From contig UQYF01000002.1 of assembly GCA_900545175.1 (NCBI GenBank), forward strand, positions 62,001-126,000: 64,000 nt of DNA, written 5' to 3'. Numbering within the stretch: the stretch's first letter is position 1; each line of letters starts with the position of its first letter. This DNA comes from an uncultured Eubacteriales bacterium. GTDB lineage: Bacteria > Bacillota > Clostridia > Lachnospirales > Lachnospiraceae. Positions 42,625 through 51,792 of the stretch are shown one piece after another. The notes under the pieces were generated by a model. It searched no databases. It saw only the letters and a list, made by a program, of their open reading frames with translations, and was not told where the DNA came from. A program made the position numbers and the translations under genes.

Positions 42625-44645
42625 CAGTTGTTATCTTCCTGCATTTTATCAAGTTCAAGTTCCGTCTCTAACATACGCTCTAATATGCTTTCCTGATTTT
42701 TTTCCTCAGCATCTAACATATTCTGAATTTCCATAAGCTTAGGATAATCTGTCGCAAGCTCCGGATTCATGAGCTGCAATTTATAGTCTGCGGTTTTTTC
42801 TTCACTCTCAGCCAGCATTTTTTCGTATTTTTCGAGCTGTTTTTTAAGCCTTGAAAGAATTTTTCCGGGATTATAATATGTCTTCTTATCAAACACATCG
42901 TCAAGTGTAGGCCCGCTTACACCCGAAGAATTGTTATTGGAGAACTTAGGCGGATTATTGACATTTCCTGTAACGGACGAAGAACTGTTTACATTTCCGA
43001 CAAGACCGGCTTTTTCCCTTTCCTTCTCCTCAAGGTACTGCTCATAGCTCATCTTATACTGCTTCACATTTCCCTGTGCCGGGTTCTCGCTCGAAAATTC
43101 AAGAATTCCTGTTGCGACACGGCTAATAAAATAGCGGTCATGTGACACAAATAGAACAGTGCCCTCGTACTCATTTAACATCTTTTCAAGAGCATCCTTC
43201 CCGACAATATCCATGTGATTGGTAGGCTCATCGAGAATCAGAAGATTAGGTCTTGTCTGAAGCATCTTACATAACGCAAGACGAACCTTTTCCCCGCCGG
43301 AGAGCTGTTCCATCTTCTTCTCGACTTCCTCACCTGAGAAAAGAAAGCCTCCGAGTGCGCTCCTTACTTCCTCGCGAAGATAATCAGGATATGCCTCCCG
43401 GAAATTATCAAGCACAGTCTGCCCAGGGTCGAATTTTTCCATGACAGCCTTATGCTGGTCAAAATATCCCCATTCTACATTCTGCCCGAACTTAAATTCT
43501 CCTCCGAGCGCCGGTATCTCACCCACCAGTGTCTTTAAAAGAGTCGATTTTCCTTTTCCGTTTTCACCGATTATCGCAAGACGCTCCTTTTTCTGTAACA
43601 AAAATGTCACTGTACTTAGAACTTTGTCATATCCTATCTCAAGATTATTTGCATTTATTACATTCGTATAGCTCTCAATACGAGGAATATATCTTGCGTG
43701 AAATGCCTTAGTGTCAAAACGGTGCGGCTTCTCAATCTTAACCATATGCTCTATAGCCATGCGCTTAGAGTGTGTCGCTGCAACCTTAGTCGGAGTATTC
43801 TTCCACTTCTCTATCCAGTCTGTAAGGCGCTTAATCTCCTTTTGCTGCTCCTCGTAGTCCTTCTCCTGCTTTATGAGGTCTTCCTCTTTGCGTTTCATAA
43901 ATGCAGTATAATTGCCTGCATAGCGCTTGATATGGTGATACTCAATCTCATAGGTCACATCCGCCACCTTGTCGAGAAACATTCTGTCATGTGACACAAG
44001 CACAACCGCTCTGTCATATGTCTTAAGATATCCCTCCAGCCATTCAATAGTAGGCATGTCAAGATGGTTAGTCGGCTCGTCAAGAAGCATAATATCCGGT
44101 CTTGTAAGAAGCAGCTTGATAAATGCCACTTTCGTCTGCTGGCCGCCGGAAAAGCTTCCTATCGGTCTTTTTAAATCAGAAAGCCCGAACCCGAAGCGCT
44201 GGAAAATCATCTCCATGTCCTGCTTCCACGTATATCCGTGAAGTGCCTCCATCTTAGCCTGAATAGCCGCATATTCACGCAGAATAGACGCATCATCGGA
44301 GCCTTTCATATCTTCTTCAAGCTCATGCATGCGTCTCTCACACTCAAATATAGGTTCAAATACCTTTTTAATCTCGTCTTCAACCGTAATCTCTGTATCG
44401 CTAAAATTAATCTGTCTTAAAAAACCAATCTCCTGCTTACCGGCTGTCTCATATCCGCACTCCTCATCACTGTCTATATTGCTCATGCTGATATCATGTG
44501 CGATAAGCTTTAAAAGTGTGGTCTTGCCACAGCCGTTCCTGCCGACTATGGCAATCTTTTCATTATCCCTCACTTCGAAATTGATATCCTGTAAAATCAC
44601 GTCACCGCCAAACTGTACATTGGCATGACTTATCCTTATCCTCAT
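42624..44645 (-). CDS. ABC-F family ATPase (ribosome-associated)
   Basis: A 673-residue soluble protein with two ABC domains and no membrane segment, typical of ABC-F translation factors. Domain 1 has GRNGCGKTT (about 38-46) and SGGQQTKVA; domain 2 has GENGKGKST and SGGEKVRLA; both have LDEPTNHLD/MD. The linker (about 235-300) is helical and charged, and a C-terminal extension (about 540-673) has a low-complexity Asn/Ser stretch then a coiled coil. This may be a housekeeping Uup/YdiF-like factor or a resistance protein; context does not point to resistance. The ATG at 44645 has GGGAGG upstream. Confidence 0.92.
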   Translation of the reverse strand: MRIRISHANVQFGGDVILQDINFEVRDNEKIAIVGRNGCGKTTLLKLIAHDISMSNIDSDEECGYETAGKQEIGFLRQINFSDTEITVEDEIKKVFEPIFECERRMHELEEDMKGSDDASILREYAAIQAKMEALHGYTWKQDMEMIFQRFGFGLSDLKRPIGSFSGGQQTKVAFIKLLLTRPDIMLLDEPTNHLDMPTIEWLEGYLKTYDRAVVLVSHDRMFLDKVADVTYEIEYHHIKRYAGNYTAFMKRKEEDLIKQEKDYEEQQKEIKRLTDWIEKWKNTPTKVAATHSKRMAIEHMVKIEKPHRFDTKAFHARYIPRIESYTNVINANNLEIGYDKVLSTVTFLLQKKERLAIIGENGKGKSTLLKTLVGEIPALGGEFKFGQNVEWGYFDQHKAVMEKFDPGQTVLDNFREAYPDYLREEVRSALGGFLFSGEEVEKKMEQLSGGEKVRLALCKMLQTRPNLLILDEPTNHMDIVGKDALEKMLNEYEGTVLFVSHDRYFISRVATGILEFSSENPAQGNVKQYKMSYEQYLEEKEREKAGLVGNVNSSSSVTGNVNNPPKFSNNNSSGVSGPTLDDVFDKKTYYNPGKILSRLKKQLEKYEKMLAESEEKTADYKLQLMNPELATDYPKLMEIQNMLDAEEKNQESILERMLETELELDKMQEDNN

Positions 44646-44672
44646 GGCTCCTCCCATCTATATGAGAGAAGC

Positions 44673-46133
44673 TTACCTGTAAAGCCCTTTCACAGCCGGA
44701 TAAAGCTTTACAAAATGAGCATATCTCTCATCATATTTCTTCACTAGCTCCTTATCAGGCTCCACTGTGTCAACAACCTTGACGATTGCATCAGCAGCCT
44801 CCTTTACAGAAGCATACTCGCCACTTGCAACTGCTGCGAGCATGGCACCACCAAGTGCCGGGCCTTCCTCAGCCGCAATGACATCTACTTTGATATTTAA
44901 AACATTCGCTATAATCTTCTTCCATAGCGGACTCTTAGCTCCGCCGCCGCATATCTTGGTTCTGTCAATTTTGATTCCAAGGCTCTTGGCAACCTCAAAT
45001 GAATCCCTGATTGCGAATGCCACTCCTTCTAATACCGCAAGCGTCATGTCAGCTCTTGTTGTGTCAAGGGACAGACCAAAGAAGCTTCCTCTTACAAGAG
45101 AATCATTGTGTGGCGAACGTTCTCCCATAAGATACGGAAGGAAGTATACACTGTTCTTGCCAAGCTTGTCAATGTTCTTCTGCTCTGCCGCATAGTCCTT
45201 CGTTCCGATAATCTCATCCATCCACCACTTATTGCAGGATGCGGCACTGAGCATACATCCCATAAGATGAAAATGTCCGTCAGCATGTGCAAACGAGTGA
45301 AGTGCATTGTGCTCATCAACGCCAAATGTATCGCTTGAGATAAATATTGTTCCCGATGTTCCCAGTGAAATATTACAGCTTCCGTTACCTACAGTGCCGG
45401 TTCCAACAGCGGCGGCAGCATTATCACCGGCTCCGGCAGCGACAATCACTTCATCGGAAAGACCAAGCTCTCCGGCAACCTCTGATTTCAATGTACCTAC
45501 CTTTTCAAAGCTCTCAAAAAGCTTAGGAAGCAGTTCCTCCCTGATTCCGCAAATCTCAATCATTTCTTTTGACCAGCATTTATTCTTAACGTCAAGAAGA
45601 AGCATACCTGACGCATCAGAATAATCCGTACAATGTACACCGGTAAGCCTGTAAGCAAGGTAATCCTTCGGAAGCATAATCTTCCTGATTCTCGCAAAAT
45701 TTTCCGGCTCATTATTTTTTACCCATAAAATCTTAGGGGCAGTAAAGCCTGTAAAAGATATATTCGCTGTGTAAGCGGACAGCTTATCCTTTCCAACCAC
45801 ATTATTGAGATAATCATTCTCCTGTATTGTCCTTCCGTCATTCCACAGGATAGCAGGTCTTATCACTTTGTCATTCTCATCAAGAATTACAAGACCATGC
45901 ATCTGCCCTCCAAAGCTGATACCGGCTACCTTATCCGCATCAAAGCCTTTAATAAGCTCCTTTATTCCTTCTATTGACTTGTCGTACCAGTCCTCCGGTT
46001 TCTGTTCCGACCACCCAGGATTAGGAAAATATAAATGATATTCCTTTGAAACAACATTTAAAATTCTGCCTGCCTCATCCATAAGAAGAAGCTTGACTGC
46101 CGATGTTCCCAAATCCACACCAATATAGTACAT
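44673..46133 (-). CDS. xylB: Xylulokinase
   Basis: A 486-residue FGGY-family sugar kinase. The start MYYIGVDLGTSAVKLLL is the family's ATP-binding segment, GISFGGQMHGLV (about 74-85) is typical of xylulokinases, and GGGAKSPLWKKIIANVLN near 392-409 is the FGGY signature 2 region. It should phosphorylate D-xylulose, feeding the pentose phosphate pathway. GGAGGG precedes the ATG. It lies downstream of the FucI-like isomerase with a large hairpin between. Confidence 0.93.
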   Translation of the reverse strand: MYYIGVDLGTSAVKLLLMDEAGRILNVVSKEYHLYFPNPGWSEQKPEDWYDKSIEGIKELIKGFDADKVAGISFGGQMHGLVILDENDKVIRPAILWNDGRTIQENDYLNNVVGKDKLSAYTANISFTGFTAPKILWVKNNEPENFARIRKIMLPKDYLAYRLTGVHCTDYSDASGMLLLDVKNKCWSKEMIEICGIREELLPKLFESFEKVGTLKSEVAGELGLSDEVIVAAGAGDNAAAAVGTGTVGNGSCNISLGTSGTIFISSDTFGVDEHNALHSFAHADGHFHLMGCMLSAASCNKWWMDEIIGTKDYAAEQKNIDKLGKNSVYFLPYLMGERSPHNDSLVRGSFFGLSLDTTRADMTLAVLEGVAFAIRDSFEVAKSLGIKIDRTKICGGGAKSPLWKKIIANVLNIKVDVIAAEEGPALGGAMLAAVASGEYASVKEAADAIVKVVDTVEPDKELVKKYDERYAHFVKLYPAVKGLYR

Positions 46134-46163
46134 TTTGCACCCTCCATTTCATTTATCACTTTA

Positions 46164-46205
46164 AAATACCCCCACAAATATTGAATATTCAACATTTATG
46201 GGGGG
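46164..46205 (-). terminator. Large hairpin between the isomerase gene and xylB
   Basis: On the minus strand CCCCCATAAATGTTGAA pairs with TTCAATATTTGTGGGGG over 17 positions with two G.U wobbles and a 2-nt loop, followed by TATTTT. It may act as a partial terminator or protect an mRNA end. Confidence 0.6.
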
Positions 46206-46244
46206 CTGACTGTCACTTAGACAAACTAAAAATTATTCATCCTA

Positions 46245-47729
46245 TTAACAAAATGGATTCTCCGTAGGATATAACATACCCTTAGGCTGATTGAAATTGA
46301 TATCCTCTACAGGAACTCCAAGATACTTAAATACTTCGAAAAGAGCCTTGCCATAGTGTCCGAACGCAACTGCTCCATGATGTGGGAAGTTCTTCTCAAT
46401 AAGTACATGACGGTAAAAACGTCCCATCTCAGGAATAGCGAACACACCGATTGAACCAAATGAATGTGTGGCAACAGGAAGAACCTCACCCTGGGCTATA
46501 TATGCGCGAAGCTTAGTATCTGCTGTGCTCTGCAAACGATAGAATGTAATATCACCCGGTACGATATCCCCTTCAAGTGTTCCATTTGTAACCTCGATAG
46601 GAAGTGATCTTGCCATGATAAGCTGATACTTCATCTCGCAGAATGAAAGCTTCTTAGATGATGTGTTTCCGCAATGGAAGCCCATGAATGTATCATTTAG
46701 TGTATAATTGAACTTACCCTTGATATCATTATCATAAAGCTCTGCCGGTACAGTGTTATTGATATCAAGAAGTGTTGTGGCATCCTCCGATACTACTGTT
46801 CCGATGAACTCACTGAGTGCTCCGTAGATATCAACCTCACATGATACAGGGATTCCTCTTCCTGTGAGACGGCTGTTGACATAACATGGAACAAATCCGA
46901 ACTGAGTCTGGAATGCAGGCCAGCACTTTCCTGCTATCGCAACATACTTTCTGTAGCCTTTATGTGCTTCTACCCAGTCAAGGAGCGTTAACTCATACTG
47001 TGCAAGCTTTTCAAGCACTTCCGGCTTCTTATTTCCTGCTCCGAGTTCAGTCTCCATGTCTTTTACAACCTCAGGTATTCTCGCATCGCCTGCATGCTTG
47101 TTAAAGCTCTCAAAAAGGTCAAGCTCGGAATTCTCTTCAATCTCTACTCCGAGGTCATATAAAGGCTTGATAGGTGCATTACATGCAAGAAAATTAAGTG
47201 GTCTAGGACCAAAGCTTATAATCTTTAAGTTGCTGAGTGCGTATACTGCCCTTGCAACAGGAAGGAAATCATGAATCATATCCGCACATTCCTCTGCGGT
47301 TCCGACAGGATACTCAGGAATATATGCCTTGATATTGCGAAGCTTCAGGTTATAACTTGCATTTAACATACCGCAGTATGCATCTCCGCGGTTGCTTGAA
47401 AGTGTAGCAATATTCTCTTCACTTGCCGCAACGAACATCTTAGGGCCGTCAAAATGCTTGGCAAGAAGTGTCTCCGAAATCTCCGGGCCGAAGTTTCCAA
47501 GATATACACAGAGTGCATTGCAGCCTGCCTTCTTAATATCCTCAAGTGCCTGTACCATATGTATCTCACTCTCAACGATACATACAGGACATTCATATAT
47601 ATCCTTGCTGTCATACTTAGCTGCATATGCATCAACAAGTGCCTTTCTCCTATTTACTGATAAAGACTCCGGAAAGCAGTCTCTTGATACTGCTACAATT
47701 CCTACCTTCATTTCAGGAATGTTAATCAT
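46245..47729 (-). CDS. L-fucose/L-arabinose isomerase-family protein
   Basis: A 494-residue aldose-ketose isomerase of the FucI/AraA superfamily. The metal-site region is VNSRLTGRGIPVSCEVDIYGALSE (about 291-314), where the Glu of CEVD is a likely ligand, and a C-terminal FHCGNTSS and THSFGS/HHGAVAFGH His cluster resembles the FucI site. The AraA-type histidine/GAHMLE signatures are missing. With a xylulokinase next to it and no xylA, it may act on a pentose, but the sugar is not predictable. GGAGG precedes the ATG at 47729. Confidence 0.78.
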   Translation of the reverse strand: MINIPEMKVGIVAVSRDCFPESLSVNRRKALVDAYAAKYDSKDIYECPVCIVESEIHMVQALEDIKKAGCNALCVYLGNFGPEISETLLAKHFDGPKMFVAASEENIATLSSNRGDAYCGMLNASYNLKLRNIKAYIPEYPVGTAEECADMIHDFLPVARAVYALSNLKIISFGPRPLNFLACNAPIKPLYDLGVEIEENSELDLFESFNKHAGDARIPEVVKDMETELGAGNKKPEVLEKLAQYELTLLDWVEAHKGYRKYVAIAGKCWPAFQTQFGFVPCYVNSRLTGRGIPVSCEVDIYGALSEFIGTVVSEDATTLLDINNTVPAELYDNDIKGKFNYTLNDTFMGFHCGNTSSKKLSFCEMKYQLIMARSLPIEVTNGTLEGDIVPGDITFYRLQSTADTKLRAYIAQGEVLPVATHSFGSIGVFAIPEMGRFYRHVLIEKNFPHHGAVAFGHYGKALFEVFKYLGVPVEDINFNQPKGMLYPTENPFC

Positions 47730-47830
47730 ACATAGTCCTCCAATTCTGCCAGACGGCTGAAAAATATAATACTAAAAAAATATATATCCTATGTCAAAAA
47801 TTGTGTAAAATTCAACATCGACATGCTTGT

Positions 47831-47859
47831 ATTATATAACTTTGTGTCAAATTCATCAA
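47831..47859 (-). promoter_or_regulatory. Sigma-A promoter of the isomerase-xylB pair
   Basis: TTGATG (47859-47854) and a perfect TATAAT (47836-47831) are 17 bp apart, about 100 bp before the isomerase ATG. Confidence 0.65.
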
Positions 47860-47876
47860 CCGCAAAAAGTAAGAAT

Positions 47877-47903
47877 TGTGCAATTTCAACAGTTTTTTGC
47901 ACA
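47877..47903. promoter_or_regulatory. Candidate operator TGTGCAA-N13-TTGCACA
   Basis: Perfect 7-bp inverted half-sites lie 18 bp upstream of the -35 box, a position suited to an activator of the isomerase-xylB pair. No regulator gene is adjacent. Confidence 0.45.
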
Positions 47904-47983
47904 TTTTATATAACCTGCACCGACTTTTTTCTTAAATCATGCAAAAGAAAGTCCCTACAGGATAATAATAATTATTATTACTA

Positions 47984-49654
47984 TTATTTTGAAAGCTCCG
48001 TTATCCTAAAGCAGTTAAACAATGCTCCAGTTCTTTTCTTTCCTTCACAACTACCGGCCGCATTAAACTCATCCTGCTTAATTTCATGGCAGCAGAAAAT
48101 TCCGTTTTTCACGCCTACCCAGCGGCCTGCAGTGGCTTCGTATGCTAAGACATTCTCATAATTCGTACCGTCAAGACTGTAATCAAGATATATCATATTT
48201 CTGGTTACATTTTTTTCGACCACAGGCAATGACTCAACTCTATTTCTGAAAAATACCTTCTCCACAGTGCTGTCAATATTGGCAAGCTCCACCACCTTAT
48301 CCTCTGAATAAGCCTTCTCGTTTTTAAATGTCTGGCTTCCGGAAACAGATATAATGCTAAGACTGCATTCTCTCCTTCTTATGGCAGCTGCCCCATAATC
48401 AACGCCCAGAGAAACCATTCCCGCAACACTTCCTTCCTCTACTGTGGCACACATAAGCTCTGTGACAGCCGAAAACTCCGGTGCAATCCACTTCTGCAAA
48501 AGCAGGTTAGGTACATTAGCAATCGATGTGCTCTCCGGCTTCTCAACTGGATAAAGCTCTATTCCATGTCCTGTCATGCTGTACCATCCATCCAAATGAT
48601 TGGCATTCCATTGCCACTGAAGTCCAAGCCTGTCACCTGTAAAATCATCTGACGCATCAGGAGCATATATATCGGCAAGGTTATTTTCGTGTCTGAAATT
48701 CTTTGCCGCTTCCACTGCCTGCTCTCCGATATCAGGTTTTCTATGCTGCATGACAGGCTGTCCGGCATCAGCATTTATCTGCTCACCCATAACCGGCCAG
48801 TCATTTATCCATTTTACAGGCTGAAGATGAACAATTCTTCCTGCTGCGTATACATCCTGAAAATGCAGGAAATAATCCTCTCCTGTCTGCGTGTCAAGCC
48901 ATGCACCCTGATGAGGTCCATTCACGGATGTATCTCCCTGAACCAACACATTTTTATACTCATAAGGTCCCCAGATATTCTTAGATCGCATCACAACCTG
49001 CCATCCCGGCTTAACTCCGCCGGCAGGTGCCATTATATAATAATAACCGTTTCTCTTATACAGCTTTGGACCTTCAATAGTAACCTGGTTGTTCTCATTG
49101 CCGTCAAAAATATGCTTTCCTTCGTCAAGCAGTGCTGAACAATCCGGTTTCATCTGCGTAAGATGCAGAATACTCTTAAATCCTATACGGCTCTTCGCAA
49201 ATGCGGACACCATGTAAGCTTTTCCATCATCATCCCAGAACGGACACGGATCAATCCAGCCCTTCCCTTCAAATATCGCATGCGGTTCCGACCATTCTCC
49301 CCACGGATTTTTGGTTTTGGTTACAAATATTCCTTCGTCCGGCATCGGGAAGAAGATAATAAACTCACCATCATGGTAACGGATTGCCGGAGCCCACACA
49401 CCGCAGCCATGCTGTGGCATTGCATATCTCTCGTATGGAATATTTTTTATCGCATAATTAATAACCTTCCAATTTACCAAATCCTTAGAATGAAGAATCG
49501 GAAGTCCCGGAGTATTGCAAAATGATGACGCAGTCATAAAATAATCATCACCAACCCTGATTGCATCCGGATCAGAATAATCAGTATATAAAATCGGGTT
49601 TTTATAGTTTCCGTCGCCTAAGTCAGCATACCAGTTGAACTCGCGCTCTTCCAT
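47984..49654 (-). CDS. GH43-family beta-xylosidase/arabinofuranosidase
   Basis: A 556-residue glycoside hydrolase with a GH43 five-bladed propeller (about 1-325) and a C-terminal beta-sandwich (about 345-550). The catalytic base Asp is in YSDPDAI, the transition-state Asp in WIDPCPFWDDDG, and the acid Glu in IEGPKLYKRNGYYY. No signal peptide is present, so it acts on imported xylo- or arabinoxylo-oligosaccharides in the cytoplasm. AAAGGAG lies 8 nt before the ATG at 49654. It lies 35 nt after trkA and may be read with it or from an unseen promoter. Specificity is uncertain. Confidence 0.9.
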   Translation of the reverse strand: MEEREFNWYADLGDGNYKNPILYTDYSDPDAIRVGDDYFMTASSFCNTPGLPILHSKDLVNWKVINYAIKNIPYERYAMPQHGCGVWAPAIRYHDGEFIIFFPMPDEGIFVTKTKNPWGEWSEPHAIFEGKGWIDPCPFWDDDGKAYMVSAFAKSRIGFKSILHLTQMKPDCSALLDEGKHIFDGNENNQVTIEGPKLYKRNGYYYIMAPAGGVKPGWQVVMRSKNIWGPYEYKNVLVQGDTSVNGPHQGAWLDTQTGEDYFLHFQDVYAAGRIVHLQPVKWINDWPVMGEQINADAGQPVMQHRKPDIGEQAVEAAKNFRHENNLADIYAPDASDDFTGDRLGLQWQWNANHLDGWYSMTGHGIELYPVEKPESTSIANVPNLLLQKWIAPEFSAVTELMCATVEEGSVAGMVSLGVDYGAAAIRRRECSLSIISVSGSQTFKNEKAYSEDKVVELANIDSTVEKVFFRNRVESLPVVEKNVTRNMIYLDYSLDGTNYENVLAYEATAGRWVGVKNGIFCCHEIKQDEFNAAGSCEGKKRTGALFNCFRITELSK

Positions 49655-49689
49655 GCTATTGTCTCCTTTTAGTATCATCCTCTATTAAT

Positions 49690-50343
49690 CTATATTTTCT
49701 TGATTATTTTCTGCACATCATCTCGTGTTCCGACAACAAGAAGATGCACATCTTTTTCAAAAATATAATCTGCTTTAGGCATAAGCGATGTTCTGTCATC
49801 ACCTGATTTTGTTCCCAGAATATTGACATTATATCTGCTTCTGAAATTGAGCTCCTTTATGGAGTGGCCAACCCATTCCTTCATAACCGGAATCTCATAT
49901 ACGGCATAGTCACCGCCAAGCTCGATATAGTCAAAAATATTGTCCGAGCTATAGCTTACCGCAAGCTTCTCCGCAATATCCCTGTCAGGATATATGACTT
50001 CATCCGCACCATTTCTTAAAAGGAACTTAGCATGGATATCCCTAGTCGCTTTGCTGACCACATATTTTGCTCCCATCTCCTTAAGAAGGCTTGTAATCTC
50101 AAGTGAGCTTTGAAAATTCGTGCCTATGCATACGATGCACATATCAAAATTCCCGACACCGAGAGTCTTTAAAACCTCCTCATTGGTACAGTCACCAATC
50201 TTTGCACTCGTAACAACCGGAAGCAGATCCTCCATTTTAGCCTGGTCAGTGTCTACAATCATAATTTCACTGCCCTGCATCGCAAGATTAGTCGTGATAT
50301 GATGTCCGAACCGTCCCATTCCGATGATTAAAAATGATTTCAA
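49690..50343 (-). CDS. Potassium uptake regulatory protein TrkA/KtrA
   Basis: A 217-residue cytoplasmic RCK protein that gates a TrkH/KtrB channel. The Rossmann motif is GMGRFGHH (residues 8-15), with an acidic Asp after beta-2 (IVDTDQ) for NAD(H) or ATP; the C-terminal RCK_C domain (about 135-217) ends in HLLVVGTRDDVQKI. The start codon is a TTG at 50343 with GGGAGG 8 nt upstream. It follows trkH by 20 nt. Confidence 0.94.
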   Translation of the reverse strand: MKSFLIIGMGRFGHHITTNLAMQGSEIMIVDTDQAKMEDLLPVVTSAKIGDCTNEEVLKTLGVGNFDMCIVCIGTNFQSSLEITSLLKEMGAKYVVSKATRDIHAKFLLRNGADEVIYPDRDIAEKLAVSYSSDNIFDYIELGGDYAVYEIPVMKEWVGHSIKELNFRSRYNVNILGTKSGDDRTSLMPKADYIFEKDVHLLVVGTRDDVQKIIKKI

Positions 50344-50362
50344 AATATATTCCTCCCTTATC

Positions 50363-51703
50363 TTAACCGATATTTATCTCTTCCTCCGGCTGCTGAAGCG
50401 GAACAACCCTCTTATTCTCCGAGAAGGACAAGGCAAAGGATAAGCTTCCTATTCTTCCGCAATACATTAAAAGAATAATAACTATTCTTGATACTGTGCC
50501 AAGTGATCTGGTTATTCCTGTTGTCATTCCGACAGTACTTATACCCGAAATAACTTCAAAAAGCACATCCGAAAAGCCAAGCTCCGGCTGCTGTGCAAAG
50601 ATTACCATTGCACCTGTAATAAACAGAAGCATATTAAAGCCAATTACCAGTGCCGCCTTTCTTACTACATCCTCCTTTAGTCTTCTGCCGAATACATCTA
50701 TTCCATACTTTCCGCACATTGTTGTCCAAAGATATGCAACCATGACAAAAAGTGTTGTTGTCTTAGCTCCGCCCGATGTCGAACCCGGACTTCCGCCTAT
50801 GAACATGAGAATCATTGTAAGAAGCTTAGATGCCGGTGTCAGCGCACCTGTATCGACAGAATTCATGCCTGCCGTTCTTGGTGTAACGCTTGAAAAAAAC
50901 GCTGCCAGAAACCTTGTCGGCGCATTCATTCCAGCCATCGTATTATTCCACTCAAATATAAGGAACAGGATTGTTCCTGCGACAAGAAGAGAAGCCGTGA
51001 CAGCAAGAACAATCTTCGAATGCAGTCTGTATCTCTTTATATTGAGCTTATTCTTAGATATATCATCCCACACAACAAATCCAAGTCCGCCTGTGATGAT
51101 TAATGCACTTATGGTAAGATTGATTGTCCAGTCACCTTCAAAACCGCAAAGTGAATTGTATTCACCATAACATCCAAGCAGGTCAAAGCCTGCATTGCAA
51201 AATGCCGACACAGAATGGAATATCCCATAAAAAACCGCCCTTGCAGGGCTCATGATAAAAGCAAAGCGTATCGACAGTATCAGTGCACCTATCCCTTCGA
51301 ATATCAGTGTGCCGACTATCATCTTCTTAGTCAGCCTGACTATTCCTCCAATCTGAAGAGTATTCACGCTCTCCTGCATAAGTCCTCTGTGCCTTAACGA
51401 GACTCTGCGTCCAAGCAGCAAAGCAATTATAAGTCCTATGCTTATAAAACCAAGTCCGCCTACCTGAATCAGGCAGATAATCACTATCTGACCAAAAACC
51501 GACCAATGCGTATATGTATCAACAACAACAAGTCCTGTCACACAGCTCGCACTTGTCGCAGTAAACAAAGCATCCAAAAAGCTTGTCGCATTACCGTCCC
51601 TTGATGAAACAGGAAGCATTAAAAGCAATGTTCCCAAAATAATGATTATTAAAAATCCAAGGGCAATAAATTGCACCTTGGATATTCTTTTTTTGCCAAA
51701 CAT
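50363..51703 (-). CDS. Potassium transporter TrkH/KtrB
   Basis: A 446-residue membrane K+ channel-like subunit. Four M1-P-M2 repeats are visible, each with a selectivity-filter glycine: ATSASCVTGLVVVDTY, SAFCNAGFDLLG, TPRTAGMNSVDTG and GISTVGMTTGI. Size and filter pattern favour the KtrB type. AAGGGG precedes the ATG. It works with the RCK protein encoded downstream. Confidence 0.95.
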   Translation of the reverse strand: MFGKKRISKVQFIALGFLIIIILGTLLLMLPVSSRDGNATSFLDALFTATSASCVTGLVVVDTYTHWSVFGQIVIICLIQVGGLGFISIGLIIALLLGRRVSLRHRGLMQESVNTLQIGGIVRLTKKMIVGTLIFEGIGALILSIRFAFIMSPARAVFYGIFHSVSAFCNAGFDLLGCYGEYNSLCGFEGDWTINLTISALIITGGLGFVVWDDISKNKLNIKRYRLHSKIVLAVTASLLVAGTILFLIFEWNNTMAGMNAPTRFLAAFFSSVTPRTAGMNSVDTGALTPASKLLTMILMFIGGSPGSTSGGAKTTTLFVMVAYLWTTMCGKYGIDVFGRRLKEDVVRKAALVIGFNMLLFITGAMVIFAQQPELGFSDVLFEVISGISTVGMTTGITRSLGTVSRIVIILLMYCGRIGSLSFALSFSENKRVVPLQQPEEEINIG

Positions 51704-51792
51704 TATATAACCCCTTCTGAAAGTATTCTCTTACAAACAAGAATGTCCTTTAATCATTTTACTCTGATTTAAATATTGTACTAACTCTAATA

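Larger units (their letters stand above)
47730..47983. other. 254-bp A+T-rich gap with regulatory signals
   Basis: It separates the GH43 gene from the isomerase gene. It contains a promoter (47831-47859), an inverted repeat upstream of it (47877-47903) and an AAT/ATT palindrome near 47965-47983. No open frame with a start signal is visible. Confidence 0.6.

Noticed and set aside
50496..51170. 224-residue plus-strand frame opposite trkH
   Set aside because: Complement of a clear transporter gene; no start signal.
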